This document shows, in pieces, positions 9,535 through 18,835 of a stretch of DNA of 64,000 nucleotides (within the stretch, counting starts at the first letter, position 1; each line of letters begins with the position of its first letter). The stretch comes from Gordonia tangerina (lineage in GTDB: Bacteria > Actinomycetota > Actinomycetes > Mycobacteriales > Mycobacteriaceae). The DNA is taken from NCBI RefSeq assembly GCF_021556435.1, contig NZ_JAKGCU010000003.1, positions 186,001-250,000 on the forward strand, given 5' to 3'. The notes under the pieces are model-generated. The model was not told the DNA's origin, did not search any database, and was given only the letters and a program-made list of their open reading frames with translations. The translations under genes were made by a program, and so were the position numbers.

Positions 9535-10839
9535 TCAGACGAGCTCCGGCGTCTGCGACAGGTGCAGATGCGCCAGCGCGTCACCGACGAGGCCGGCCCC
9601 GAGGGTGTTACCACCCTGCGGATCGATCAGCAGGAAGCTGCCCGATTCGCGGTTGACCTGATAGTCGTCGGCGGCGATGGGATCGGCGGTCTGGATGGAG
9701 ATGCGGCCGATCTGGTTGAGCTCCACGGTGTCCGGAGCGTCGATCAGCGACAGGTGTTGCTCGTCGAAGAGCACCTCGAGGCCGCCGATGATCGCCTGTG
9801 TGGTGCGGGTGCCGTGCTTGAGCAGCAGACGGGCACCGGGGCGCAGCGGCTTCTCGGCCAACCAGCAGACCGTCGCGCTGAACTGCTGCAACGGTTCCGG
9901 GGCGTCGGCGACAGCGGCGATGAGGTCGCCGCGCGAGATGTCTACGTCGTCGTCGAGCAGCAGCGTGACACTGCGGCCGGTGTGCGCGGTGGCGAGCTGC
10001 CCGTCGGCGGTATCGATCTGCCGGATGGTGCTGCGGGTGCCCGCAGGCAGGATCACGACCTCGTCGCCCACGGAGACCCGGCCGGCGGCGATCTGTCCGG
10101 CGTACCCGCGGTAGTCGGGGAACTCAGGTGTGCGCGGGCGGATCACGTACTGCACCGGGAAGCGCAGGCCCACCGGCCGAGGGTCGGTGACATTCGGCAC
10201 CGTCTCGAGATGCTCGATGAGTGCCGGACCGTCGTAGTACGGGGTGGACTCGGACCGGGTGGCGATGTTGTCGCCGTGCAGTGCCGAGACCGGGATCGCG
10301 GTGACCTGCTCGGCCGACCAGCCCAGCGAACGGGTCAGTTCGGCGAACTCGGCCGAGATCTGCGCGAAGGCGGTGGCCGGGTCGTCGACGAGGTCGATCT
10401 TGTTGACCGCCAGAACCAACTGCGGCACACCGAGCAACGCCATCACGGCGGCATGGCGCCTAGTCTGCGCGACGACACCGTTGCGGGCGTCGACCAGCAG
10501 GATCACCAGCTGGGCGGTGGATGCACCGGACACCGTGTTGCGGGTGTACTGCACGTGGCCGGGGGTGTCGGCGAGCACGAAAGAGCGTGCTGGCGTGGCG
10601 AAGTAGCGGTAGGCGACGTCGATCGTGATGCCTTGCTCACGCTCTGCGCGCAGCCCGTCGACGAGCAACGAGAGGTCGGGACCCTCCAGGCCGCGGTCGA
10701 CCGAAGCCTTGGTGACGGCGTCGATCTGGTCGGCGAGAACCGATTTCGTGTCGTAGAGCAGGCGGCCGACGAGGGTGGACTTGCCGTCGTCGACGCTGCC
10801 GGCCGTCGCAATACGCAGGAGGTCGGGGGCGTGCTTCAT
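9535..10839 (-). CDS. cysN: Sulfate adenylyltransferase large subunit CysN (GTPase)
   Basis: A 434-residue protein with an EF-Tu-like GTPase domain: G1 GSVDDGKST near residue 17, DTPGH, and NKID. Two beta-barrel domains follow. With CysD it makes adenosine 5'-phosphosulfate (APS) from sulfate and ATP, using GTP hydrolysis to drive the reaction. There is no C-terminal APS-kinase domain, unlike the mycobacterial CysNC fusion, which agrees with the APS-type reductase CysH encoded upstream. The ATG at 10839 lies one base after the cysD stop, so translation is probably coupled. Confidence 0.95.
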   Translation of the reverse strand: MKHAPDLLRIATAGSVDDGKSTLVGRLLYDTKSVLADQIDAVTKASVDRGLEGPDLSLLVDGLRAEREQGITIDVAYRYFATPARSFVLADTPGHVQYTRNTVSGASTAQLVILLVDARNGVVAQTRRHAAVMALLGVPQLVLAVNKIDLVDDPATAFAQISAEFAELTRSLGWSAEQVTAIPVSALHGDNIATRSESTPYYDGPALIEHLETVPNVTDPRPVGLRFPVQYVIRPRTPEFPDYRGYAGQIAAGRVSVGDEVVILPAGTRSTIRQIDTADGQLATAHTGRSVTLLLDDDVDISRGDLIAAVADAPEPLQQFSATVCWLAEKPLRPGARLLLKHGTRTTQAIIGGLEVLFDEQHLSLIDAPDTVELNQIGRISIQTADPIAADDYQVNRESGSFLLIDPQGGNTLGAGLVGDALAHLHLSQTPELV

Positions 10840-10840
10840 C

Positions 10841-11800
10841 TCAGAAATATCCTTCGCGCTTGCGGTCTTCCATGGCGGCCTCGGAGACGCGGTCGTCGCC
10901 GCGGGTTGCGCCGCGTTCGGTGAGTCGGGAGGCGGCGACCTCGGCGAGCACGGCCTCGTTGTCGGCGGCGTCGGAGAGCACCGCGCCGGTGGTCGAGCCG
11001 TCGCCGACGGTGCGGTAACGCACCACGCGCTTCTCGACGACCTCACCCTCGCGGGGTCCGCCCCACGGGCCGGTGGTCATCCACATGCCGTCGCGCGAGT
11101 AGACCTCACGCTCGTGCGCGTAGTACAGCGGTGCCAGCAGGACCTGTTCGCGGGCGATGTAGCGCCAGATGTCCAGCTCGGTCCAGTTGCTCAGCGGGAA
11201 CACGCGCACGTGCTCGCCGGGTGCATGGCGGCCGTTGTAGAGGTTCCAGAGTTCCGGGCGCTGACGCTTGGGGTCCCACTGCCCGAAGGCATTACGCAGC
11301 GAGAAGATCCGCTCCTTGGCGCGCGAGCGCTCCTCGTCGCGTCGGCCGCCGCCGAACACCGCGTCGAAGCGGTTCTCGGTGATGGCGTCGAGGAGCGGGA
11401 TGGTCTGCAGTGGGTTGCGAATGCCGTCCGGTCGTTCGGTGAGGCGACCGTCGTCGATGTACTCCTCCACCGACGCGACGTGCAGGCGCAGGTTGTACCG
11501 CTCGACGATCTCGTCGCGGAACGTGATGATCTCCGGCAGGTTGTGTCCGGTGTCCACGTGCAGCAGCGAGAACGGCAGTGGCGCAGGCCAGAAGGCCTTG
11601 ATCGCCAGGTGCAGCAGCACGGTGGAGTCCTTGCCGCCGGAGAACAGGATCACCGGGCGTTCGAACTCGCCGGCGACCTCACGGAAGATGTGGATCGCCT
11701 CGGATTCGAGGGCGTCGAGGGTGGTGAAGTCGTCGGCGGAGTCGACCACGGCCCGTGCGGTGTCGGGGGTGGTGGTGGACGAGGTGTCGGCGATGGTCAT
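10841..11800 (-). CDS. cysD: Sulfate adenylyltransferase small subunit CysD
   Basis: A 319-residue PP-loop ATP pyrophosphatase with the motif SGGKDST in the segment PVILFSGGKDSTVLLHLA. Conserved RRDEERSRAKERIFS and FPLSNWTELDIWRYI segments are diagnostic of CysD. It carries the adenylyl-transfer site of the CysDN complex. The ATG at 11800 overlaps the cysH stop by 4 bases; an in-frame ATG further upstream would lie inside cysH. The C-terminus (RVSEAAMEDRKREGYF) is the standard CysD end. Confidence 0.95.
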   Translation of the reverse strand: MTIADTSSTTTPDTARAVVDSADDFTTLDALESEAIHIFREVAGEFERPVILFSGGKDSTVLLHLAIKAFWPAPLPFSLLHVDTGHNLPEIITFRDEIVERYNLRLHVASVEEYIDDGRLTERPDGIRNPLQTIPLLDAITENRFDAVFGGGRRDEERSRAKERIFSLRNAFGQWDPKRQRPELWNLYNGRHAPGEHVRVFPLSNWTELDIWRYIAREQVLLAPLYYAHEREVYSRDGMWMTTGPWGGPREGEVVEKRVVRYRTVGDGSTTGAVLSDAADNEAVLAEVAASRLTERGATRGDDRVSEAAMEDRKREGYF

Positions 11801-12549
11801 GCGTGCAGCCCACATTCTGTCTTGGCGCGACCGGCCCAACGGCCACTGCGCGGATCGGATCCGGGTTCGGGTTTGGCGGTGCAGGGTGCGCAGCCGATCG
11901 ACGGGTAGCCGTCGTCGACGAGCGGGTTGACCAGCACTCCGTTGGAGTCGATGTAGTCCTGCATGGTCTCGTCAGACCAGGCGGCGATCGGGTTGATCTT
12001 GACCAGCCCGAAGCCCTCGTCGAAGGAGATCAGCGGAGCGTTGGCGCGCGTGGGTGCCTCCACGCGCCGGATGCCGGTGATCCAGGCGTCGTAGCCGGCG
12101 AGCCCGTTCTTGAGCGGAACCACCTTGCGCAGCCGGCAGCATTCGCCGGGGTCGCGGGCGAACAGGTTGCGGCCCAACAGTTCGTCCTGCTCGGCGACGG
12201 TGTGTTCGGGGGTCAGGTTGACCATCTCGACGCCATACACCTGCTCGACCGCGTCCCGGGTGCCGATGGTCTCGGCGAAGTGATAGCCGGTGTCCAGGAA
12301 CAGCACCTTGAGCTTGCTGCCGTGCAGCGCCTCGTCGTCGATGTTCTTGGTGGCCAGGTCGACCAGCGCTGCGTCCTGCATGTTGGAAGCGACCACGAAA
12401 TTGTCGCCGAAGGTTTCGGCGGTCCAGCGCAGCAGGTCGGCGGGAGTGGCGTCGGGGCCGAGGTCGGCCGCGCCCTTCTCGGCGATCGCGCGTAGCTCGT
12501 CTTCGCTGAACCGTCGGCCGGTCGCTGTCGTGTCGGTGGACGTGCTCAT
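11797..12549 (-). CDS. cysH: Adenylylsulfate (APS) reductase, iron-sulfur type
   Basis: A 250-residue enzyme converting APS to sulfite and AMP. It shows all the cysteines of the bacterial assimilatory APS class: the pair in GECCRLRKV, the pair in GCAPCTAKP, and the C-terminal catalytic Cys in TECGLH. The first four bind a 4Fe-4S cluster, which enteric PAPS reductases lack, so the substrate is predicted to be APS. The start overlaps the sirA stop by 4 bases and its stop overlaps cysD by 4 bases, a tightly coupled block from sirA to cysN. Confidence 0.94.
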   Translation of the reverse strand: MSTSTDTTATGRRFSEDELRAIAEKGAADLGPDATPADLLRWTAETFGDNFVVASNMQDAALVDLATKNIDDEALHGSKLKVLFLDTGYHFAETIGTRDAVEQVYGVEMVNLTPEHTVAEQDELLGRNLFARDPGECCRLRKVVPLKNGLAGYDAWITGIRRVEAPTRANAPLISFDEGFGLVKINPIAAWSDETMQDYIDSNGVLVNPLVDDGYPSIGCAPCTAKPEPGSDPRSGRWAGRAKTECGLHA

Positions 12550-14291
12550 CGCAGTGCCTCCTCGTCAGCTCGAACGGCCCACTGCGCGAACCGTTCTCCG
12601 TCGTGTCGCTGCTCCACGTACTGGCGGACCACCCGGTCGATGTAGTCGCCGAGTTCGGTGGAGAGCACCTTGTGTTGCCGCAGCTTGCGGCCGAATCCGG
12701 CGTCCTGGCCCAGGCTTCCGCCCAGGTGCACCTGGAATCCCTCGGTCTGTCCGCCGTTGCCGTCCTCGACCAGCTGACCCTTGAAGCCGATGTCGGCGAC
12801 CTGCGAACGGGCGCACGAGTTGGGGCAGCCGTTGATGTTCACGGTGATCGGGGTGTCGAGGTCGGCGTTGATGTCGGCGAGGCGCTCCTCGAGCTCCGGG
12901 ACCAGCCGCTGCGAACGCTTGCGGGTTTCGGTGAAGGAGAGCTTGCAGAACTCGATGCCGCTGCACGCCATCAGGTTCCGTCGCCAGTTGGATGCCCGGG
13001 CACTGAGGCCGAGCTTCGCCAGGTCGGCGATGAGCTCGTCGACCTTGTCGTCGGCGACGTCGAGCACCACGAGCTTCTGGTACGGGGTGAAGCGGATGCG
13101 GTCGGACCCGACTCGTTCGGCTGCCTCGGCCACCTTGGTCAGGATGGTGCCGGAGACACGGCCGGCCATCGCGGCGAAACCGACCGAGTTGAGGCCGTTC
13201 TTGAGCTTCTGCACGCCGACGTGGTCGCGCGGAGCGGTCAGCGGCTCGGGTGCCGGACCGTCGATCAGCTTGCGGCCGAGGTATTCGTCCTCGAGGACCT
13301 GGCGGAACTTCTCGATGCCCCAGTCCTTGATGAGGAACTTCAGGCGTGCCTTGGTGCGCAGTCGGCGGTAGCCGTAGTCGCGGAAGATGGCGACCACGCC
13401 CTCCCACACGTCGGGCACCTCGTCGAGCGGAATCCAGGCGCCCACCCGCTGCGCCAGCATCGGGTTGGTGGACAGCCCGCCGCCGACCCAGAGGTCCAGG
13501 CCCGGGCCGTGTTCGGGATGGTTCACGCCGATGAAGGCGACGTCGTTGGTCTCATGCGAGACGTCCTGCAGACCGGAGATGGCAGTCTTGAACTTGCGCG
13601 GCAGGTTCGAGTACTGCGGGTCACCGATGTAGCGGCGGACGATCTCGTCGATCGCCGGGGTGGGGTCGAGCACCTCGTCGACGGCCTCACCGGCGAGCGG
13701 GGAACCCAGGATGATGCGCGGGCAGTCGCCGCACGCCTCGGTGGTATAGAGCCCGACGCTTTCGAGCCGCTCCCAGATGGTGGGGACGTCCTCGATGCGA
13801 ATCCAGTGGTACTGGACGTTCTCGCGGTCGGACAGGTCGGCTGTGTCGCGGGCGAACTCGGTGGACAGTCCGCCAAGGGTGCGCAGCTGGTCGACGTTGA
13901 GGGCGCCCGCGTCACAGCGCACCCGCATCATGAAGTGGCTGTCCTCGAGGATGTCGATGTTCTCGTCGCCGGTCCAGGTGCCGTCGTAGCCCTCGGCGCG
14001 CTGGGTGTAGAGGCCCCACCAGCGCATCCGGCCGCGCAGATCCTGCTTGTCGATCGACTCGAAGCCCTGCTTGGCGTAGATGTTCTCGATGCGGGCCCGG
14101 ACGTTGAGCGGGTTGTCGTCCTTCTTGACCTGCTCGTTGGGGTTCAGCGGCTCACGGTAACCGAGTTTCCACTGGCCCTCGGCGCGGCGCTTGGCCGGGC
14201 GCTTCTTACGAGCGGGGCGGTCCGCGGCCGGCGCGGCCTTGGCGGCTGCGTAGGGCGTGGTCACGGACAGATCGTCGGTGGTGGACGTCAT
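12546..14291 (-). CDS. sirA: Ferredoxin-dependent sulfite reductase
   Basis: A 581-residue siroheme and 4Fe-4S enzyme of the nitrite/sulfite reductase family that reduces sulfite to sulfide. The cluster ligands are visible as CSGIEFC (C-x5-C) and CPNSC (C-x3-C). Two tandem half-domains and the segment TEACGDCPRI are typical. The first 40 residues are Lys/Arg/Ala-rich and not conserved. Operon context (cysH, cysDN, chelatase) makes sulfite rather than nitrite the likely substrate. AGGAG lies 5 bases before the ATG. Upstream is the leader ORF and hairpin array described separately. Confidence 0.94.
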   Translation of the reverse strand: MTSTTDDLSVTTPYAAAKAAPAADRPARKKRPAKRRAEGQWKLGYREPLNPNEQVKKDDNPLNVRARIENIYAKQGFESIDKQDLRGRMRWWGLYTQRAEGYDGTWTGDENIDILEDSHFMMRVRCDAGALNVDQLRTLGGLSTEFARDTADLSDRENVQYHWIRIEDVPTIWERLESVGLYTTEACGDCPRIILGSPLAGEAVDEVLDPTPAIDEIVRRYIGDPQYSNLPRKFKTAISGLQDVSHETNDVAFIGVNHPEHGPGLDLWVGGGLSTNPMLAQRVGAWIPLDEVPDVWEGVVAIFRDYGYRRLRTKARLKFLIKDWGIEKFRQVLEDEYLGRKLIDGPAPEPLTAPRDHVGVQKLKNGLNSVGFAAMAGRVSGTILTKVAEAAERVGSDRIRFTPYQKLVVLDVADDKVDELIADLAKLGLSARASNWRRNLMACSGIEFCKLSFTETRKRSQRLVPELEERLADINADLDTPITVNINGCPNSCARSQVADIGFKGQLVEDGNGGQTEGFQVHLGGSLGQDAGFGRKLRQHKVLSTELGDYIDRVVRQYVEQRHDGERFAQWAVRADEEALR

Positions 14292-14394
14292 GAAGTCTCC
14301 TGAGCTGACGCAGGCACACGTCAGCGATCACGAAAAAGGTGGGCTGGAAACGTGTCGGCATCCCGCGTCGAGCGGGGGACTTCTCAGGGCCGAA

Positions 14395-14440
14395 CTGTCG
14401 TCTGCCGACGACAGGGCAACACGTCGTCTAAGGACGACAG
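14395..14440 (-). promoter_or_regulatory. Tandem hairpin array, candidate cysteine attenuator
   Basis: Read on the minus strand, four segments occur in order: CTGTCGTC (14440-14433), GACGACGT (14428-14421), CTGTCGTC (14414-14407) and GACGACAG (14402-14395). Segments 1+2 and 3+4 can form two stem-loops with 4-base loops, while 2+3 can form an exclusive alternative stem. Segment 1 contains the last Cys codon of the leader ORF. This is the layout of a transcription attenuator in front of sirA. No U-run follows the last stem, so a Rho-dependent or translational mechanism is possible. A tandem repressor operator with 26-base spacing is the alternative. Confidence 0.6.
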
Positions 14441-14517
14441 AATGCGCTGCAGACGCGCTTGAGATCGATGTGGCGTCGGGCTGCGAGCCACACCCCTGGG
14501 GAAGTCACGTCGTTCAT
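14428..14517 (-). CDS. Putative cysteine-sensing leader peptide (29 aa)
   Basis: A 29-codon ORF from ATG (14517-14515) to TAG (14430-14428). It lies 226 bases upstream of the sirA start on the same strand. It begins MNDVTSPGVWLA and ends RRHIDLKRVCSAFCRP, with Cys codons at positions 23 and 27. The Arg-Arg-His-(I/V)-Asp-Leu...Cys pattern resembles short proteins labelled putative leader peptide upstream of sulfur genes in other actinomycetes (recollection). There is no clear ribosome-binding site, so it may be leaderless, like the Cys-rich leaders reported for mycobacterial sulfur operons. The second Cys codon lies inside the first hairpin segment, as expected if ribosome stalling at low Cys-tRNA controls downstream expression. 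Confidence 0.65.
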   Translation of the reverse strand: MNDVTSPGVWLAARRHIDLKRVCSAFCRP

Positions 14518-14717
14518 AGTGCCACGATCACCCTTGCCGCGTCTACTTGGGGTTATTTTTCCTCACGATGAGGCAAATGTCCGTTACCGGTGCACCTCGA
14601 GGTCCATTCCTTTGGGGTCAAGGCGTTCGGTGCGACGTCTATTCCGCGTCCGCGAAGTGACACCGAAACCGACGAGGTGGCGCTCATCACACCGCACCGA
14701 GCGCGCATGATGGACCC
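14518..14717. other. Divergent promoter region, sirA operon and hemW
   Basis: This stretch, the remainder of the 426-base interval between sirA and hemW, has no supported gene. It should hold the minus-strand promoter for the leader ORF and sir-cys operon and the plus-strand promoter for hemW. An A/T-rich patch at 14550-14562 (GGTTATTTTTCC) is the likeliest promoter core for the minus direction. Short minus-strand frames here have no family resemblance. Confidence 0.4.
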
Positions 14718-15929
14718 ATGAAGCTCGAAACCGAGCCCGCAGTCGACAGCGCCGTCGAAGTAGCGTGTGGTGCGGTCGACCCGGCGACACCACTCGGCCT
14801 GTATCTGCATGTGCCGTTCTGTGCGACGCGCTGCGGGTACTGCGATTTCAACACCTACACGGCAGGGGAGTTGGGCAGCTCCTCGTCGCCTGAATCATGG
14901 CAGCAGGCGGTGGAGCGGGAGCTGGACAGCGCCGCACGGCTGCTGAATCCGGCCCGAGGGGTCTCGACGATCTTCGTCGGCGGTGGCACGCCGTCGCTGC
15001 TGGGGGCCGACGGTCTGCGGCGCCTCCTGGACGCGGTGCGTGCCCGGTTCGAGCTCACCGACGACGCCGAGGTCACCACCGAGTCGAACCCCGAATCGAC
15101 CTCGCCGGAGTTCTTCGACGGTTTGTTGGCAGCCGGATTCACCCGGGTCTCGCTCGGGATGCAGTCCGCGGCACCGCATGTGCTCGCGACACTGGACCGC
15201 ACTCACACGCCGGGGCGGGCGGTGGCCGCCGCCCGCGAGGCCACCGCCGCCGGTTTCCGACATGTCAATCTAGACCTCATCTACGGAACGCCGGGGGAGA
15301 CCGATGCGGATCTGCACGCCAGTGTCGACGCCGTACTGTCCACCGACGTCGACCACGTGTCCGCCTACGCCCTGATCGTGGAGGACGGCACCGCGTTGGC
15401 GCGTCGGATTCGTCGTGGCGAACTGCCCGCACCTGACGACGACGTGCTCGCCGATCGCTATCAGATCCTCGACAGCCGCCTGCAGGCCGACGGATTCGAT
15501 TGGTATGAGGTGTCCAACTGGTCACGCGGTGAGGACAGTCGCTGCCGCCACAATCTCGCGTACTGGTACAGCAGTGATTGGTGGGGTATCGGACCGGGTG
15601 CGCACTCCCATGTCAATGGTGTGCGGTGGTGGAACCAGAAGCATCCGGCCCGATACGCCGACGCGCTGACCGATGCGCGGCTGCCGGTGGGCGGTCACGA
15701 AGTACTCACCGACGAAGACCGCCACGTCGAGTCGGTGATGTTGACCGCGCGATGCCGCAACGGGCTGCCCGTCGAGCACCTCACCGCCGAGGAGTTCCGG
15801 CGGGCATCGGGCTTCGTCGACGACGGGCTGCTCGCCTTCGTCGGTTCGGTGGGCGCACGGTTGGTGCTCACCGACGCCGGACGGCTGCTCGCCGATCGGG
15901 TGGTGCGGGAGATCCTGTACGCCGGGTGA
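14718..15929 (+). CDS. hemW: Radical SAM heme chaperone HemW (HemN-like)
   Basis: A 403-residue protein with the radical-SAM cluster motif CATRCGYC (C-x3-C-x2-C) at about residues 34-41, preceded by GLYLHVPF. It has the glycine-rich SAM motif GGGTPS and a C-terminal HemN domain. It lacks the extra N-terminal region of true coproporphyrinogen III dehydrogenase HemN, so it is called HemW, a heme-binding chaperone. It was long annotated as hemN in mycobacteria (Rv2388c). The ATG at 14718 is the first start in frame. It is convergent with the next gene, 7 bases apart. Confidence 0.9.
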   Translation: MKLETEPAVDSAVEVACGAVDPATPLGLYLHVPFCATRCGYCDFNTYTAGELGSSSSPESWQQAVERELDSAARLLNPARGVSTIFVGGGTPSLLGADGLRRLLDAVRARFELTDDAEVTTESNPESTSPEFFDGLLAAGFTRVSLGMQSAAPHVLATLDRTHTPGRAVAAAREATAAGFRHVNLDLIYGTPGETDADLHASVDAVLSTDVDHVSAYALIVEDGTALARRIRRGELPAPDDDVLADRYQILDSRLQADGFDWYEVSNWSRGEDSRCRHNLAYWYSSDWWGIGPGAHSHVNGVRWWNQKHPARYADALTDARLPVGGHEVLTDEDRHVESVMLTARCRNGLPVEHLTAEEFRRASGFVDDGLLAFVGSVGARLVLTDAGRLLADRVVREILYAG

Positions 15930-15936
15930 CGGTGGC

Positions 15937-16386
15937 TCACCACTGGGGAGGGGTAGTCGACGGGAGGGTCCAGCCGGTGCTGCGGGTGGCCTTGCGATGG
16001 GCGCCGCCGGGCACCGGAGCCCGGCCCGGCGACGGTAGGCGTTCGGTGTCGAGTCGGTCGGCCACCGAGTCCGCGTCGGCGTCGAGGTCGATGGCGTCGA
16101 GATCGAGCATGCGGGCATGGATGATGTGCCGGTTACGGAGTGCCGAGCGCACTGCGCGGTGCAGCCCGTCCTCCAGATACAGATCGCCGCGCCACCGCAC
16201 GACATGCGAGAAGAGATCGCCGTAGAAGGTCGAATCCTCGCTCAGCAGACGGTCGAGCGCGAGGACCGTGGTGACCGTGGTGAGTTCGTCGAGCCGGAAC
16301 TGACGGGGCGGGATCTTGGCCCACGCACTCGCCGACATCCCATGGTCGGGATAGGGCCTCCCGTCCCTTACCCCCTTGAAGATCAT
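15937..16386 (-). CDS. Conserved actinobacterial protein, labelled VapB-like
   Basis: A 149-residue protein starting [42 protein letters not shown]. The conserved core continues through [37 protein letters not shown], followed by a variable, Pro/Ala-rich tail. Homologues next to hrcA are common in mycolic-acid bacteria (Rv2375 in M. tuberculosis, from memory), and databases sometimes label them VapB-family antitoxin. No PIN-domain toxin gene is adjacent and no ribbon-helix-helix or AbrB pattern is obvious to me, so the label should not be trusted. It is divergent from hrcA, with 131 bases between. The ATG at 16386 matches the conserved N-terminus. Confidence 0.8.
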   Translation of the reverse strand: MIFKGVRDGRPYPDHGMSASAWAKIPPRQFRLDELTTVTTVLALDRLLSEDSTFYGDLFSHVVRWRGDLYLEDGLHRAVRSALRNRHIIHARMLDLDAIDLDADADSVADRLDTERLPSPGRAPVPGGAHRKATRSTGWTLPSTTPPQW

Positions 16387-16517
16387 CGAACACTTCCTGG
16401 TCCGGCGTGCGTGGCGACGGGCGCGTGGATGATGCGTCCGGCGGAATGCACGCAACGGTTCGTAAGATGGACGTCACCTACTGTATGGCAGAGTGCACGA
16501 TCGGGAGGTGTAGTCGG

Positions 16518-17552
16518 ATGTCGACCACGGACGATCGCAGATTTGAGATCTTGCGTGCGATCGTGACCGATTTCGTCTCCACACAGGAGCCCATCGGTTC
16601 GAAGGCGCTCGTGGAGCGCCACCAGCTCGGGGTGTCGAGCGCGACGGTCCGCAACGACATGGCGGTGCTGGAGGCCGAGGGCTACATCGCCCAGCCGCAC
16701 ACCAGTTCCGGCCGGGTACCCACCGATAAGGGTTACCGGATGTTCGTCGACCGGATCAGCGAGGTCAAGCCGTTGTCGGCGGCAGAGCGACGCGCGATCC
16801 TGTCGGTCCTCGATTCCGGGGTGGACCTCGACGACGTGCTGCGACGCTCGGTCAAATTGCTCGCTCAGCTCACTCGGCAGGTCGCCGTCATCCAGTACCC
16901 CGTACTGTCGACGGCCACCGTGCGGCACCTCGAGGTGGTGTCGCTGTCGCCGTCGCGGCTGTTGCTGGTGGTGATCACCGATACCGGTCGGGTCGAACAG
17001 CGCATGGTGGCGCTCGGTGACGACCTCGACGAGGACGACTACATCCGCTTGCGCGACATGTTCTCCGCGGCCTTGCACGGCAAACGTCTGGAAGAGGCGT
17101 CGGTGGCGGTCGCCGAACTGGCCAACGATGCCCCGGACGACATCCGCGATGCGGTGATCGCGGTGGCCACGATTCTCGTCGAGACGCTCGTGGAGCGTGG
17201 TGACGACCGTCTCGTTCTCGGCGGCACGTCCAATCTGGCCCGTTCGGCCGCCGACTTCGCGCCGGTGTTCGGCGGGATGGACACGGTGCTCGACGCCCTC
17301 GAAGAGCAGGTGGTGGTCTTGAAGTTGCTCGCCACGAGCCAGCGTATGGGACGGGTCACCGTCCAGATCGGGGAGGAGACGCAGACCGAGAACCTGCGTG
17401 GCACCTCGGTCGTGTCGACAGGGTACGGTGCTTCGGGCACGGTGTTCGGCGGCGTCGGCGTGGTCGGTCCCACCCGTATGGACTATCCGGGAACAATCGC
17501 GTCTGTCGCAGCCGTTGCCAAATATGTCGGCGAGGTGTTGGCCGATCGCTGA
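16518..17552 (+). CDS. hrcA: Heat-inducible transcription repressor HrcA
   Basis: A 344-residue DNA-binding repressor. The N-terminal winged helix reads [51 protein letters not shown], and the HrcA-typical [18 protein letters not shown] follows. The remainder is the GAF-like HrcA domain. HrcA represses chaperone genes by binding CIRCE operators. I found no convincing CIRCE upstream of its own start. It is followed after 87 bases by dnaJ. A GGGAGGTG ribosome-binding site precedes the ATG at 16518. Confidence 0.95.
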   Translation: MSTTDDRRFEILRAIVTDFVSTQEPIGSKALVERHQLGVSSATVRNDMAVLEAEGYIAQPHTSSGRVPTDKGYRMFVDRISEVKPLSAAERRAILSVLDSGVDLDDVLRRSVKLLAQLTRQVAVIQYPVLSTATVRHLEVVSLSPSRLLLVVITDTGRVEQRMVALGDDLDEDDYIRLRDMFSAALHGKRLEEASVAVAELANDAPDDIRDAVIAVATILVETLVERGDDRLVLGGTSNLARSAADFAPVFGGMDTVLDALEEQVVVLKLLATSQRMGRVTVQIGEETQTENLRGTSVVSTGYGASGTVFGGVGVVGPTRMDYPGTIASVAAVAKYVGEVLADR

Positions 17553-17639
17553 CCCGTGCGGCCGCCCGCAGCGGCCCGGGAGCGATGCCGGACCACCCGA
17601 GCCCAGTGTGACCAGTGAGACGACAGGACCGAGACGACC

Positions 17640-18806
17640 GTGGCACGTGATTATTACGGAATCCTGGGTGTGGCCAAGGGTGCCTCCGACCAGGAGATCA
17701 AGCGCGCTTACCGCAAGAAGGCGCGTGAGCTGCACCCCGACGTCAACCCGGGCGAAGAGGACCGATTCAAAGAGGTCAGCACCGCTTACGAGGTGCTGAC
17801 CGACCCCGAGAAGCGCCGCATCGTCGACGCCGGCGGGGACCCGATGGCGGGTCCGGGCCAAGGCGGCTTCTCGGGCGGCGGCTTCGGAAGCGGCGGTCTG
17901 GGAGATGTCTTCGAGGCATTCTTCGGTTCCGGCGGCGGCGGAGGCTTCGGTGGGGGATTCGGCTCAGGTCGTGGACCGCGCAGCCGGGTGCAGCCGGGCG
18001 AACCCGCGTTGGTCGCCGTGGAACTCGACCTCGACGAATGCGCGGCCGGAGTCAACAAGGAGATCACCGTCGACACCGCGATCCTGTGTGACCTGTGTAA
18101 GGGATCGGGTACCCACGGCGATTCGAAACCGACCAGCTGCGACACCTGTAAGGGTCAGGGCGAGATCCAGGCCGTGCAGCGATCCTTCCTGGGCCAGGTG
18201 ATGACCGTGCGCGAGTGCCCGACGTGCCACGGCGTGGGCGAGGTCATCCCCGACCCGTGTCGAAAGTGCGGGGGCGACGGCCGTGTCCGCTCCCGCCGCA
18301 CGATGACGGTGAAGATCCCCGCCGGCATCGAGAACGGCATGCGCGTGCGACTGTCCGGACAAGGTGAGGTCGGCCCGGGCGGTGGGCCTGCCGGTGATCT
18401 CTACGTCGAGGTCACCGAGCGTCAGCACGAGGTCTTCGTCCGCGACAAGGACGACCTGCACTGCACCGTCCGCGTGCCGATCGCCGACGCCGCGCTCGGC
18501 AACGAGATCGACGTCGACACGATCCTCGACGGCACCGCGCGCGTCACCATCGCGCCGGGGACCCAGCCCGGACATGTGGTGAAGGTGAAGGGCCAGGGCA
18601 TGCCGCACCTCAACACCGGGGTCCGCGGCACTCTACACGCGCACCTCGAGGTGGTGGTTCCCACCAAACTCGACACCGCCCAGACCGAGGCGCTGAACCA
18701 ATTCCGCGAGGCATCGCATGAGCAGCCGGAGGTCGTCAGCTCCGCGACGGGCGCCGCAGCCGGTGGGCTCTTCTCGCGACTGCGTAACGCTTTCGCCGGA
18801 CGCTGA
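17640..18806 (+). CDS. dnaJ: Chaperone protein DnaJ
   Basis: A 388-residue type I DnaJ. The J domain has the HPD motif (ELHPDVNPG). A Gly/Phe-rich linker of about 55 residues follows, then four zinc-finger repeats ([32 protein letters not shown]) and the C-terminal substrate-binding domains. It is a co-chaperone stimulating DnaK ATPase. It corresponds to mycobacterial DnaJ2, the copy paired with hrcA rather than the one in the dnaK operon. The start is GTG at 17640, directly before [10 protein letters not shown]. Confidence 0.96.
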   Translation: MARDYYGILGVAKGASDQEIKRAYRKKARELHPDVNPGEEDRFKEVSTAYEVLTDPEKRRIVDAGGDPMAGPGQGGFSGGGFGSGGLGDVFEAFFGSGGGGGFGGGFGSGRGPRSRVQPGEPALVAVELDLDECAAGVNKEITVDTAILCDLCKGSGTHGDSKPTSCDTCKGQGEIQAVQRSFLGQVMTVRECPTCHGVGEVIPDPCRKCGGDGRVRSRRTMTVKIPAGIENGMRVRLSGQGEVGPGGGPAGDLYVEVTERQHEVFVRDKDDLHCTVRVPIADAALGNEIDVDTILDGTARVTIAPGTQPGHVVKVKGQGMPHLNTGVRGTLHAHLEVVVPTKLDTAQTEALNQFREASHEQPEVVSSATGAAAGGLFSRLRNAFAGR

Positions 18807-18835
18807 ACCCGACGACGAACTGACAAGAGCTACGC

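Noticed and set aside
12603..14303. 566-codon plus-strand open frame opposite sirA.
   Set aside because: It is the antisense shadow of sirA in a high-GC gene; composition (Val/Asp/Leu/His-rich) has no family resemblance.
14292..14394. Riboswitch (SAM type) in the sirA 5' region.
   Set aside because: I could not recognise any SAM riboswitch core; the leader ORF and hairpins explain the structure better.
16470..16517. Possible CIRCE operator before hrcA (GAGTGC at about 16493-16498).
   Set aside because: Only one half resembles CIRCE; there is no matching GCACTC half 9 bases away.
16383..17861. 492-codon minus-strand open frame opposite hrcA and the dnaJ start.
   Set aside because: It spans two real genes antisense and has His/Arg/Asp shadow composition.
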